64,000 nucleotides of DNA from Rhizophagus irregularis (GCF_026210795.1 NC_089437.1:1-64000); one strand, 5' to 3'. Counted from the stretch's first letter, positions 24,180 to 34,868 are shown. Program-made: numbers and translations. The notes: generated by a model not told the origin, from the sequence alone.

Positions 24180-25953
24180 TGCAGAGACTATAAAAAATAA
24201 TGCTTCAGAGTATTGGACCAAGTATAGGTTCAATTATTGGTACCCTTAGCATAATTGGTGGAACGCTTAAAATAACAAAAGTTATCCAAAGCAAAGTTCA
24301 AGAAGCAATTTAAACAGTTGAAATGAAGGTCAATTCAGATTTCAAGGAAGTCAAAACAAAGGTTGAGAATCTCAAAAAAAATAGTCAGAAAAGTCAAAAC
24401 AAAAATTGAGAATCTTGAAATTATGGCCAATAATGTGAGCTATGATAAAATTACTTAATGATCATTTCTAAATATAAATATACAATTACTAATGTTAAAT
24501 ATTTCATTCAATATAGAAATTTGGCAAAATCTAAAGCCAACTTTTCCAAATAGCTGAAACTTTAGGCTAAAGCTTAAGAGGATGATTAGTGACCTATTTT
24601 CTGAGAATTTTGATCTTAAACGTGAAGTAGTGAAACTCAGAAAGGAAAATCGAGAAGCAAAAGCAAAAAAATATAAAACTTGAAGACAGACTCGCAAAAG
24701 TGAACAGAATTCTAAAGCAGTGGATGCCAGATTTCATCCTGAACAACCGCATGTGGGAGATACAGTTGCTTTCATGATCGAGGAGTATAAGAAAAGCATT
24801 GCTCCTATGGAGCACCTTTTGGGGCTAGTGAGGAGATAAGGCAGAGAAAGTATAACGAGTGGGATACATGCAAAGAAGGTGCCTAAAAAAATCTGAGAAC
24901 ACTGTGCACAACAAGGATCAATCCAACAACATCAGTCTGGACACTAATGGGTAACCTATTAAAGAAGTAAAATTGGAGAAATCAGCATTTCTTCATGAAC
25001 AGGCTGTTGATGTAACACCTGAAGATGACTTTGCATCTAATGACATAAATACCAAGTCGTCTGAGAAAGAAAACACCAACGTGATTCTACCTAGAATAAA
25101 GACGTGAAATCACACAAGAAGAGAGAAAAGCAGAGAATATTGTACAGGATGAATTTGATTTTACAACTAGTTCAACAACTGAGACAAATCATATGACCAT
25201 AATTTTCATGACAGGAAACTTACTTCCTATCACTGAAAATACCGATGAGAAAAATTCTGTAGTCATGCTATTTGTAGTGAAAAGTAAACCATTACTAAAT
25301 TTAACCTGTTTATGTCAGAAAGTTTGCAATGCAGAAAAGCAAAGAATTAGGGCTAATCAAGATAAGATTTTATGTTGGTATCATTCTATTATAGAATTCA
25401 ATAATTAAGTAAAAAATGTTATGAAAACCAATCAAATTGATGAGAAAAAGTGAAAGGGTAAATTTATGATTTTATTATTGATACTAAACATAACACATTA
25501 CTAAAACAAACTCAGAGAGTAAAGAATATATACAAATTACTTGAGAAAATAGGAATTGATAAAATCAAGTATATCACAACATATACTGCGAATTCTATTG
25601 TAGAATTATCTAATAATCAAATTCAAACTATTATAAATTACTTTACTGAAAAAACCAATATAGAATTCTCTGATGACTCAGAAGATCATAATGAAGATAA
25701 TTCTTCCAATTTGGATACCAACCAGATTAATGTATCAGAAGTGCAAACGAATATTTTAGTCCCAGCTGTTGAATATAACAAGCCAAGTGATGATAAATAT
25801 GACGAAAACGCTTTTACAGAGAGTATCAGAAAGAGTTACTTTGCTGAATGTAAAGATGAGACTGAAAAGATGCATGAAAAAGAAAGAACGAATAAAATGT
25901 TAGAAAGCTTTTCGAACTCTGACTCTGACTCTGATTACGATAAGCAGATTTAA
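24180..25953 (+). pseudogene. Broken relative of the 552-aa coiled-coil protein at 40809
   Basis: Shifting plus-strand frames encode a coiled-coil region (about 24590-24720, KKNIKLEDRLAKVNRILKQW) and then, from about 25330, RIRANQDKILCWYHS and IDKIKYITTYTANSIVELSN. The protein at 40809 has the matching IRANQEEILRWYYYGKEF and VENIKYITTYSANSISELTN. The last open part is 25711-25953 (acidic, ending SDSDSDYDKQI). This is a decayed paralogue of a gene carried by the large element, left outside it. Confidence 0.65.
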
Positions 25954-26984
25954 GTAGAACTCATATATGAAGAAATAGTGAGGTTAGAAGCACTAGAGGC
26001 AATTGATTCACAGCCTGCTTAATCATGTTTTTCCTGCAGTCCTGTGATCCTGCCTGCATCCTGCAGATCCTGAATTTTATAAAGTCAAGTGATTAGAAGG
26101 CCGTCATAAAAACTATAAATGCGTAATGCGAATATCAGAATCTAAGCGTAATACACTAATACAACCCATCTTTTTTTTTTAAAAAAAAAAATTAATAACG
26201 CATTTATTAATTTATTAATCAATACATAAAAAGATTACATAAATATTAAAACACTTAGAAAGCAATTAAAAATTAATTTACCCTCTATAACTAAAGTATT
26301 TGAACAATGTTTACTAAAGTCTATCTAATCTATGTTACTAAACTAATTTTGGTATTAAATTCCAACTTTGCGTATCTTTTCTTTCTATAAATCTACTGAT
26401 TATTCTATTTTTTGTTACAAATTTAATATCATTTTCTCTATTTTTATATTTCTTTTTTTCTACATTTTTATCATCTTATTCTATCTTTTTATTTTTACTG
26501 AAGTTTTCTAACTCTTTTATCTGATTTTGTAATACCTAAACTCTATTCTATATCATTAACTTCATTGTACCTTTTGATCTAAAATTCTTTTTTTAACATG
26601 TCAAAACAAAATGTCCAAAGCTCATAAATCATATCTTTCTCATCTTTATCTTTTAATATCATTAAATTTACAATTAAAATCTCCTCTAATTAATTCCCAA
26701 TATTTCTAATACAAGTATACAACCCATCCTATAATATGAAATAGAAATAATAGTTGCATATCTTTCCATTATGCACATTACAGCAAAATTCAAAATATGT
26801 AAAATACTCAGCAATTTTTGCTGCTAGAAGCTTGGCGGGTTGGCGGGTTGGCGGCAAATTGAAAAATAAATAAAACACACGACATGTTGTATATAACATG
26901 TGAAAATTATATATATAATATACTAAATTGCCAATAAACGTATTTTAAATTTTTTTCCTTATACTATTCTTCACTTATTGAATA
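25954..26984. other. AT-rich intergenic with pyrimidine tracts
   Basis: No gene seen. A run of three TTGGCGGG units lies at about 26832-26852, the only G-rich point in the region, and T/C-rich tracts dominate 26360-26620. Confidence 0.4.
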
Positions 26985-27944
26985 ATGACTTTTTTGAACT
27001 TTCATTTGAACGCTTGTCTAATTTGCCTTATTTGCTTAGATTGTCAAAGCATATATGGTCAAGATTGTATTTGTCAAGCAAAAGTAGTTGTATGGAAAAG
27101 GAAAAAAGTTAAACGTGACTATATAGTAGATTTTTACCATAAACCTCTTACACAAAAAGGCACTATAAATCAAAAACATTCATTAGACTTAGAATTTGTT
27201 AATTGGATTTTTGCTAACATTTCTTCAAAAATTGATTTTTCGTTAATTCCAAATAATGTAAATATTTGTCAAAAGTGTATTACTATGAAATACCGTGTCA
27301 AAAAGAATGGTATATTTATATAATTTGTTATATTTTAACAATAAATATATTCTTATCTTATTTAAATATATCCAAGATATAATAAATAAGCAGTTTACTC
27401 CAAATAAATTAATTTCTGTGAAAGAAGATTGTATTACTGTAAAAGACCAAATTGTTGTGAATAAAGATTGTATTATTGTGAAAGAAAATTGTTTTGATTT
27501 AACAGTTGATTCAACTGCTTTAGAAAGTACTGTGCTATCTACTCCATCAAGTTTACCAAATGATATACAATTTATGTCAAAAATATCAAAACCTGATTTA
27601 CGTAAGTAATATAATTAGTTAATATTTTTATGAATACGAACTCACAAATTTGATTTAGGATATATTCCATTAGTTTGTTTTGATAAACTTAAGCAACTAC
27701 GAAAAAAACTTGATGGTGCAATTGACATATACCTTATGATTTAAATAATTTGGTTACATTTGGTTAAATTGAAGAAGAGATTTTATCTCGTAATCTTCCA
27801 AAAGAATGGGGAAAAATAGAACTTGGTCTCATATGTTATCAAAAAAGTTCTAATCCTAAAGCAGATCACTTTAATTTAAAATCAAATGATTCTATTGTAG
27901 CATTTGTTGCAGAATGGAGAAAAAATAAGAAGATACAATTATGT
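26985..27944 (+). pseudogene. Left half of a gene split by the large element
   Basis: Exons 26985..27309, 27377..27601 and 27659..27944 join in phase by GT-AG introns. The first has cysteine pairs (CLICLICLDC, CICQAK, CQKC) suggesting a zinc-binding N-terminus. The third starts YIPLVCFDKLKQLRKKLDGAI, then shows a frame change and a stop near 27730-27770 before resuming as LSRNLPKEWGKIELGLICYQ and running to the insertion point. Removing the element and one TATGT copy lets this frame continue directly into VYSERKHKEKEIVYGSS at 58500. The gene therefore existed as one unit, though partly decayed, when the element landed. Function unknown. Confidence 0.7.
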
Positions 27945-28004
27945 AGTAGATAGATTAAGTAGACATCACTATATATATAGTGATGTCTACTTAATCTATC
28001 TACT
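27945..28004. repeat. 60-bp perfect palindrome at the left tip
   Basis: The first 60 bases of the element (AGTAGATAG ... CTATCTACT) are fully self-complementary, centred on ATATATAT. The tip could fold into a hairpin. The identical structure sits at the other end. Confidence 0.92.
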
Positions 28005-28670
28005 TACACTATAGTGATGCCTACTTATAGATATTGATCCCTACTTACTTATTTTTACATGTCTATGCCCTTTCTAATGCTTTATTGCTATCCATCTGTT
28101 TTCACTGGTCTGTGACTGTTTGGTTGCTTTATAGATATTTGCTTGATTTTATTGTTCTGCTATCTTTTTACTGCCTTGTAACTATTTGCTTGTTTTCATT
28201 GCTCTGTAGCCTTTTTGTGGCCAAAATGCTTGGCCGGCCTTGATTGCTAAAAATCATGTTGTGATCGGGTGGCACAGTAAATTTGCTAATCAGATTTTGG
28301 CCGGCATTATGCTATATTTTTGACCTAATCTTTAGGGCGGAATATCTTGGCTTCCTGTGATTGGATTCGTGCGGTTTTAAGCTTGTTCTGATGAGGGCGT
28401 TGAGAGCTTTCCAATGATGCTAAGATCGCATGAATCGGATGCCTGGATGCCGAGATATTGCATCCTGAAATTTATGCAAAAAAAATATGGAATAGTGCTG
28501 GCCGAAATTAACGAAATTCTACTGCGCCTACTGCGTTAATCATGTGATCCAGTTCCTCGCCAGTTCCAGGCACTTCCCCGTCACTTTCTCGCAACCTTCT
28601 TGCAACTTTCAAGGGATATTCAGGATTCGATCTGGTGTATCAGTTGGTCGGAGATTTGGAGATGCCCATT

Positions 28671-28940
28671 TGATTGCCGGATGAGGCACAAAGTGCCGAA
28701 TTTGCAATCCATCTATTTGCCGAAGACATTTCACAATCCATTTCCTCACTTTTTGATTGCCAGGAATGAGGCACGAAGTGCCGAATTGGTGACCTAGATG
28801 TGCAATCTTGCCTTTCATAACCCTTTTGATTGCCAAAGATGAGGCACGAAGTGCCGAATTTGTGCCTATTCTTGCAATCCCGCCCTTTATATGCCCTTTC
28901 TGATTGCTGTGTGAGGCTCATGCGAAGTGTCGAATTGGTT
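28671..28940. repeat. Four iterons with GGCAC-GAA-GTGCC core in the left TIR
   Basis: Four tandem units starting near 28671, 28754, 28828 and 28902 each have TGATTGCC followed by TGAGGCACGAAGTGCCGAAT; the first has one change and the fourth is more degenerate. The core is a 5-bp inverted repeat with a 3-base spacer. Spacing of 72-85 bp and placement next to a primase/origin-binding helicase gene fit a replication origin or a recombinase-binding array. Confidence 0.8.
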
Positions 28941-29049
28941 CAGGCTATATCGCTTTCATATCTTTTTTCGTGTATTCTCCTGAACCTTTCTGCCTTTCCA
29001 GTCTCTTTCCTGCCTATCGGTGGTAGGCCACTCAAGTGAAATTTCTCTT

Positions 29050-29328
29050 TTCTTTCCTATATATAATTCTGCTTGAGTGGGTTACCATAAACTTGCTTGT
29101 TTTCGCCTTCTAGCTCTTGTTCCTGTATAGTTTCTACTCTGGGATACTTTGGAGTACTACTACATCGATTACTTTTAGGCATTATTATATTGATTACTTT
29201 GGGGTACTACTACTGACCCAGTATTTTGCCCGCGCTAGCAAGCATATTCGCTCAAAATTATATAGAATTTTTATTTTGAACTTTGCTAGTTTCTCTGTTA
29301 TTTTATACTGCTTTCTTGCATATACACC
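29050..29328 (+). promoter_or_regulatory. Inferred promoter and 5' leader supplied by the TIR
   Basis: A TATATATAAT box near 29058 lies about 260 bases before the ATG at 29329. Because this sequence is part of the TIR, the same leader precedes the minus-strand gene starting at 57110 on the right. Start sites cannot be placed from sequence alone. Confidence 0.5.
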
Positions 29329-30153
29329 ATGCTTCTTGCGCAAAAAAATGCTGGGCCTCACCCCGGAGTAATAAAGCTTTTCTCAGGATTAACTGACCTT
29401 AATTATAAGCCTGGTCATAATAATCATGTGTATTTCCAAAACTTGTCTATCAGTAAAGATGATGTCGCTCTTCTAGATACTTATGATCCTGAAGAGATTT
29501 TAAATAAATATATAGTTCGGGTTGCAGGAAAGGGCTTTACAGTAGTCGATCATCCATCCGAAGTTTATGGGTTTCCTGATGCTCACGAGTGCATTGATGG
29601 GAATTTGCTTCTCCGTCTGGTTCTGGATATTGATGCGAGGCAAAAGCCCGATCCCATGAATCCTAAATTTCCTTCCTTAGATGAGAGTAAAATTTCTCGT
29701 GAAGATTTATTATCCAAAATCTTAATTGCCTGTGTCGATATTATAAATACTGATTTAAAGCATTTTGCAATATTAGATGCTTTTACTTTAGCCAGCTCGT
29801 CTAATGCTAATAAATGCAGTTGGCATATTGTATATAAATATGCACGGTTTATTGACTACAGAGATCTTAAGGGTTTTGTGGAAAAAGTCGCTGATAAGGT
29901 TGGAAAACCATACTCAAAGTTTATTGATATTGGACTTTATAAATATCGCTTTAGTCTCCGGCTCCTTGGATCAGCAAAGGAAGATAGAGTTAAAAGACCT
30001 GCGATTTCTTCAGTTAAGAAAGGATATCACAAGCTAGAAGATTATTTAGTTCAGCCTAAGTGGAACGCTTCTGAAATCTGGCCACAGACCTTTTCTCCCG
30101 AGAAAGAAGAGAAGAAATTTCAGCCCATCGAAGATGAAACCGCCCTTAAGTAA
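29329..30153 (+). CDS. Archaeo-eukaryotic primase-like ORF (element replication)
   Basis: 274-aa frame with the order of AEP-superfamily primase motifs: an LVLDIDAR metal-binding motif (about residue 96), a CSWHIVY S-x-H motif (about 163), and YKYRFSLRLLGSAK (about 205), the segment typical of herpes/pox-type primases. Such proteins make RNA or DNA primers for replication and are found in nucleocytoplasmic large DNA viruses and related elements. The first ten codons lie in the TIR. The helicase-like ORF follows immediately. It is the leftmost gene of the element and is probably driven by the TIR leader. Confidence 0.85.
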   Translation: MLLAQKNAGPHPGVIKLFSGLTDLNYKPGHNNHVYFQNLSISKDDVALLDTYDPEEILNKYIVRVAGKGFTVVDHPSEVYGFPDAHECIDGNLLLRLVLDIDARQKPDPMNPKFPSLDESKISREDLLSKILIACVDIINTDLKHFAILDAFTLASSSNANKCSWHIVYKYARFIDYRDLKGFVEKVADKVGKPYSKFIDIGLYKYRFSLRLLGSAKEDRVKRPAISSVKKGYHKLEDYLVQPKWNASEIWPQTFSPEKEEKKFQPIEDETALK

Positions 30154-32641
30154 CGGAGCCAGCTTAGTTATCGCAAAATATGGATGGCTTGAGATCAGAA
30201 AAATTGGGAATGGATTTGTCCACTTTCAAGCCCAATTATATGAAGCATGTCCTATTTGTGAAATCAAGCACGAAAAGGATCAGTTATATGGCTTTCTTCG
30301 AAGTAATGGCTGTTTTGTACTCAAATGCTATCGGCAAAAAAATTATAAACCAGATCATAAAGGATTAGCATTTGGAAAAGTGATCGAAATTTCTGCAAAA
30401 CCTAAGCGAGGAATAGTCGAAAGAATAGGTGATGCTATATCAAATCCACGCCCCCTTGTAGAATTATCAGAGACAATGATTAATGTAGAAAAATTAAAGG
30501 ATGCTCCAGAAGTATATCCCGATTTCTTGGGTATTAAGAAAACGACAACACTTATTCGTTCTCCTCCGGGAACATGGAAAACCACTACATTAAGAGAGAT
30601 TATTATGGCATTGAAAAATAAGGTACATGATCTCTCTTCTTTGCCATATTATATCTGGGTTTCTTACCAAAAGTCTCTTAGTAATGAATCAAAAACGAAA
30701 CTTGATGAGCTAAAAGCATCTAGTTTTCGAATTTGCAATTATCAAAATATACAAGGAGACTTATCTATAAATGAGTGGGATATTATCATAGTACAGGTTG
30801 AGAGTCTTTTCCGTATCGAGTTTACAGCCCGTCTATTTGTAGCTATTCTTGATGAAGCTAATGCCATTATGCGTCAAATGTCTAGCGGTACAAATGCACG
30901 AGAATCTGAGAATGCAATACGTGATGTACTAAGATCTGCGAGACATGTTTTGGCCATGGATGCTTTTGCAAATAAATCAACACTAACCTTCCTCCAGACT
31001 TATCGTGGTGAAAATATTTGCATAGTTGATAATAAGTATCAGCCTCGTATAGGCGAGACAGTTGAATTTATTTATGATCCGAATAGCGGAGCTGAAGCCA
31101 TGCGAATAGGATATGATCTTTTGAGGCAGGGCAAACGTGTAGCATTCGTATCTACTGGAGCAGTGATGGCTAGAGCGCTAGTAGAAAAAGCATCTAAGTT
31201 GTTTAAACCTGACAATTCTCCTGTTAAAGCCCGTGCATATTATGGGAATATGGATGGGAAGCAGAGACAAAAAGACTTCTCTAATATTGATGTTGCTTGG
31301 GGTGAGCTTGACTGTGTAGCTTACACAAATACAGTGGAGGCGGAAATATCATTTGAGGTTACGGGCCATTTTGATATAGTTATAGCTATTACAAATATCA
31401 CCACTCCAGTTCATGTTGAGGCTCTTGCGCAAATGCTTTATCGAATTCGTGACTGTCCTCGTCGTATTGTTTCTGTGTTTTATCAAAAAAATTCTAATGA
31501 ACTTTTTCGTCCACCAGGTCGTGAAAATATCCGAGCAGAACTTGAAAGTGCTCGACCTAATAATTTGCCTACATCAATAAAGGGTCACCGTGAATGGGAT
31601 AGCAACGCCGTTTCTTATAAAATCGATGAATCTCCTGCTGTAATAACATTTGTCGAAGTTGAGCATCAGAAACGGCTTTCTGCGAGATATTTTATTGAGA
31701 AGCTTTGTAGTCTTATAGCCAGTACTGGTGCTTCTCTCCAACTAATAAAAATGGATGAGAGCCGAGGAGTTATAGGGAATCGTAAAAAAGTCCGCAATGA
31801 GGTTAGGGTTGAAGCACTAGTTATCAAGGAAACAGATTTTGATGCAGTTGCTACTTCCCGGAATCTCGATCCTGAAGAAGCTGAAAATCTTAAGTTTGAC
31901 CAAGAACGCTCTATCCCAGATACTATGGCACTTAAACGTTTCTATATGCGAAATATTTATGGTAAATATATAGACAATGAGATTTGGGATAATCTTTGCA
32001 ATAAAAAGTTTGTAAAACATTTCAGTCCGCCCGAACCTCGGAAACATTTCTTGCGGTTATTTCACTTTAGAAAGCAAGGCTATGATGAGGAAAGTGCAAT
32101 GAAAGGGTTAGAGGTCAAAGATATTGCGCAATGGGAAGATAGCCATTATAAAGCTGGTTATAATTCTGAGAAATCAGTAGCAGAGGACTTGCACAAATCA
32201 TATTCAGCTAATCATTGGAAAGTTATAAGGGAACTCTTTCAAATACTAGGCTTTACCGGCATAGATGATAAGCGTATTCTTTCCAGTAATATAATATCAG
32301 AAACATTCACACAATCCTGCGAGAGGTTTATAAAAGTCCTGGATCAATCCCTATTACTCTTCGGATTTAAGTCTCGTGCTAAGGTAACATCGGATCTTAA
32401 TTCAGCTATAAGGGCAATTAATGCAATTGCTGGAAATTGGTGTGGCTATACTGTAAAGATAAATAGGAAAAAAATAGGGCCTAAAGAAAAACAGGTTTGG
32501 GAACGTTCATATCAAATTAATCGGCAACCATATGATGGTCTTGGTTTTGGAGATAAAGGTACGCCAGAGCTTCCACCATATAGGCCGAAAACAGATAATG
32601 ATATTCAGGAACTCTTTGATTCTATAGGGCAAGACAAATAA
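30134..32641 (+). CDS. Herpes origin-binding-protein-type SF2 helicase ORF with zinc ribbon
   Basis: 835-aa frame. Residues about 35-65 hold a C-P-x-C ... H ... C ribbon (CPICEIKHEKD) of the kind that follows AEP primase domains. A P-loop region lies near residue 145 (RSPPGTW then KTTTLREI), a DEAN motif near 240 (FVAILDEANAIMRQM), and a Q-x-x-Y-R-x-R motif VI near 437 (LAQMLYRIRDCPRR). This layout matches herpesvirus UL9-like origin-binding helicases, which are often fused or adjacent to primases in viruses and virus-derived elements. The C-terminal 350 residues have no recognised domain. Predicted role: unwinding the element's origin, with the TIR iterons as candidate target. An alternative is a general viral-type D5-like helicase, but the motif VI spacing favours SF2. 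Confidence 0.85.
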   Translation: MKPPLSNGASLVIAKYGWLEIRKIGNGFVHFQAQLYEACPICEIKHEKDQLYGFLRSNGCFVLKCYRQKNYKPDHKGLAFGKVIEISAKPKRGIVERIGDAISNPRPLVELSETMINVEKLKDAPEVYPDFLGIKKTTTLIRSPPGTWKTTTLREIIMALKNKVHDLSSLPYYIWVSYQKSLSNESKTKLDELKASSFRICNYQNIQGDLSINEWDIIIVQVESLFRIEFTARLFVAILDEANAIMRQMSSGTNARESENAIRDVLRSARHVLAMDAFANKSTLTFLQTYRGENICIVDNKYQPRIGETVEFIYDPNSGAEAMRIGYDLLRQGKRVAFVSTGAVMARALVEKASKLFKPDNSPVKARAYYGNMDGKQRQKDFSNIDVAWGELDCVAYTNTVEAEISFEVTGHFDIVIAITNITTPVHVEALAQMLYRIRDCPRRIVSVFYQKNSNELFRPPGRENIRAELESARPNNLPTSIKGHREWDSNAVSYKIDESPAVITFVEVEHQKRLSARYFIEKLCSLIASTGASLQLIKMDESRGVIGNRKKVRNEVRVEALVIKETDFDAVATSRNLDPEEAENLKFDQERSIPDTMALKRFYMRNIYGKYIDNEIWDNLCNKKFVKHFSPPEPRKHFLRLFHFRKQGYDEESAMKGLEVKDIAQWEDSHYKAGYNSEKSVAEDLHKSYSANHWKVIRELFQILGFTGIDDKRILSSNIISETFTQSCERFIKVLDQSLLLFGFKSRAKVTSDLNSAIRAINAIAGNWCGYTVKINRKKIGPKEKQVWERSYQINRQPYDGLGFGDKGTPELPPYRPKTDNDIQELFDSIGQDK

Positions 32642-32666
32642 TACTTCAGCTCAGATCGTTATTCAA

Positions 32667-32903
32667 CTAAGTCTTGACCATATCTGATTCTGTTTTAGTT
32701 TTTTTACTTTCGCGCCAGGCATAGTCATAAATTCCACCATGTGTGCTACAGATTCCAGTATCGGAATAGGTTCCCATCTTACAGACAGGGCATATTGTTC
32801 TAGGACGGGCATTAAAATGTCTGGAACATCCTAATTCGCTCATACACCCTTTCCCACAAATCGAACCATCTCTCTTGATATATTGGCAGATAAAACGACC
32901 CAT
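32667..32903 (-). CDS. Small cysteine-rich zinc-finger-like protein (78 aa)
   Basis: ATG at 32903 (the longer frame uses TTG). It contains FICQYIKRDGSICGKGCMSE, RHF, then CPVCKMGTYSDTGICSTHGG: eight C/H residues in a C-x(9)-C-x(3)-C ... C-x(2)-C ... C-x(2)-H pattern likely to bind zinc. The 3' end faces the helicase end 26 bases away. A similar protein follows at 33026. Function unknown; perhaps a DNA-binding or regulatory protein of the element. Confidence 0.6.
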   Translation of the reverse strand: MGRFICQYIKRDGSICGKGCMSELGCSRHFNARPRTICPVCKMGTYSDTGICSTHGGIYDYAWRESKKTKTESDMVKT

Positions 32904-33025
32904 ACGAGGTAATTTTGATACTAATAATCTCAAAACTTCATCTTCACTTTTATTATAGATATTTAAAATTCCTTTGCTTTAGCGGGTCAGCTTAGTAACT
33001 GCGTCTTCGGCCAAAGTTACAAACC

Positions 33026-33280
33026 CTACTCACTCTTTTTGCGATTCTCTAGCCAGTTTTTCTTATACATCATACGAAAGCCAGTTCGAGAATGGATTGG
33101 CCCATTACAGGATGCACACATTTTATTTGGTGGAGACTTATAGTGTCTGACACACCCGCCCTCGCAAAAGTATCTTTTCCCGCCGATAGACCCATCATCT
33201 TTCTTATTTAGGCAAGGCCAAGTTGGGTAATTCTCGTCCTCCGAATCAGATATGTATTCACCAAAGAGACCAAAGGGCAT
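33026..33280 (-). CDS. Second small cysteine-rich zinc-finger-like protein (84 aa)
   Basis: ATG at 33280. It shares with the 32667 gene the order GSI-GGK/GKG, C-x(3)-C-x(2)-H (FCEGGCVRHYKSPP) and C-x(2)-C (MCASCNGPIHSRTG), so the two are probably diverged tandem duplicates. The N-terminus is acidic (SDSEDE). No further domain. Confidence 0.6.
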   Translation of the reverse strand: MPFGLFGEYISDSEDENYPTWPCLNKKDDGSIGGKRYFCEGGCVRHYKSPPNKMCASCNGPIHSRTGFRMMYKKNWLENRKKSE

Positions 33281-33549
33281 AGTACTTCTTTCTGGAAAAG
33301 TTTTTAAGATTAATATACGTTAAACTTATCTTCATTTTTATTATAGATATTCAAAAATATATTATGCCAGTCTGGGAAGCGCCTTAATGGCAGAGCATAA
33401 GCTATATCATTTTTTTTTCGCTCTTAGTCAAGAGCCATCTCTGTTATTTTCCCTTTTCGAAGAAGTATAGCTCTGAGGGAATTTTTTGAATTGAATTTTT
33501 TCTCACATAATATAAGTAGAAGAAACAACTGAAGTCTACTTATATCGAC

Positions 33550-34868
33550 ATGTCTACTGCAGAACCCACCCAAAAGACCCGGAAAGCGAAAACTAATAAA
33601 TTTGTTTTGATTCTAGAACAGTTCTTAGAAAGATATAACTTATCCACAGAGTCCAGCCCAGAGCAATTAAGCGAACATGCCCCCTGAACTTAATGCTTTA
33701 CTTCCAGATTGGAAGGCCCGTAAGTGCGTTAAGGAAGCCCTTGCGAGAGGCACTGAAAAGAGAAGTGCATTTAGCAAAGAGCAGAAAGAGGCTCTCGTGC
33801 CAGATCAGAGAAATATGATATATTCAGTCAGGAAAAAGGCTCAAGAAGTCACTAAAAGTGAAGATAAGTGGGATATTTTTATTAATACTTTAGATTTGGG
33901 ACCAAAAGGAAGTAAGGATGGAGTAATTGATGATAAGGAAATGGTTGCTTCTAGCTCAAACCAATCACGATTTCGTAAGTATTTAGCAGAGTACGGGGCT
34001 GATCGTGAACTTATTGATCGCTATGCCAAAGATTCGAAGACCACTACAGCTTCCAATAAAATCCAGCAAGAGCGGACTGAGAAGCGCTTGGCTAATCCAG
34101 GTAGAACTCCAGAACATTTTACCTTTGAGAAAGTGCATAGGAGACTCCAGAATATCGATACTTCTAAAATTCCCTCTATGCAGGATTTCGCGGATGTGAT
34201 AGTGATGCTGAGCATGAGGCCTGCTGAAGTATCATCTCTCCAGATTATTAATTACAAACCAGATTCCGAAGATCTGCCAGCGTGGTATAAAGCTGGTTAT
34301 TCTTGGTATTGCACTGGATGTCGCAAACAGAGAGATAAACCGATGCCTATGCGCTTACTCTCTATGGAAAAGGATCCAGAACGTGCTAGGGAATTACTTA
34401 CCTGGATTCAAGACGCTATTAAGGCTGGGAAGTTGCGTGATCCAGTTTATACTGAAACTGGAAAGCGTAATAATGTGCCATTTGCCAAATTCATAAAGAG
34501 TTTAAAAACTAATCAGGACGAAGATGAGATTACCCCCGAGCTTCTAAGAAAAATAGGAGCTAAACACGCCTCGATGGTTCATGCCGGTCCAAATCCAACC
34601 CCTCAACATCTCGACAATCTTTCAGAAATCGCATTAAGACATAAAATTAACCGTCTTGATGCAGGGAAAAAATTACGCTTTGGGTGATCCAAAATCGAAG
34701 AAGGAGCCCAAATCTGAACCAGAGACAGGTGATGGTCCAAACCCCCAAACACAGGCTTCTTCACCTGCATCTCAGTCTAGAAATAACGATCCAAAAAAGT
34801 CTCAAACAATGGATATGGATTCAATGTTAGCAGAAATTGATGCAATGTTAGCTGAAATTCGGAAATAG
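33550..34868 (+). pseudogene. Tyrosine-recombinase-like region, broken
   Basis: The main open part encodes a SAM-like N-terminal region followed by FADVIVMLSMRPAEVSSLQI, which matches the arginine-bearing box of tyrosine recombinases, a zinc-like CTGCRKQRDK insert, and LRKIGAKHA ... LSEIALRHKINR, which resembles the C-terminal H/R box. Such enzymes cut and rejoin DNA strands; in large elements they resolve replication products or drive integration. The tail is acidic and serine/proline-rich. It is a second recombinase alongside the DDE integrase at the other end. Treated as a broken member of the element. Confidence 0.65.

Larger units (their letters stand above)
27945..29358 (+). repeat. Left terminal inverted repeat (1,414 bp)
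   Basis: Matches 57081-58494 in inverted orientation over its full length, with scattered single-base differences. It contains a tip palindrome, a block of four iterons, a TATA-like box (TATATATAAT, about 29058-29068), and at its inner edge an ATG with ten codons (MLLAQKNAGP). The match stops exactly after the tenth codon. The short ORFs inside are mirrored in both copies and show no domain. Confidence 0.95.

Noticed and set aside
28034-28243. 69-aa hydrophobic frame near the left tip, mirrored at 58196-58405
   Set aside because: Present in both TIR copies only because the DNA is duplicated; it has no ATG-supported context beyond chance and no similarity to a known membrane protein.
28600-28921. 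Several 65-93-aa open frames on both strands in the TIR, mirrored at 57518-57839
   Set aside because: They are translations of the iteron array in different frames; the same word GGCACGAAGTGCC drives all of them and no domain is present.
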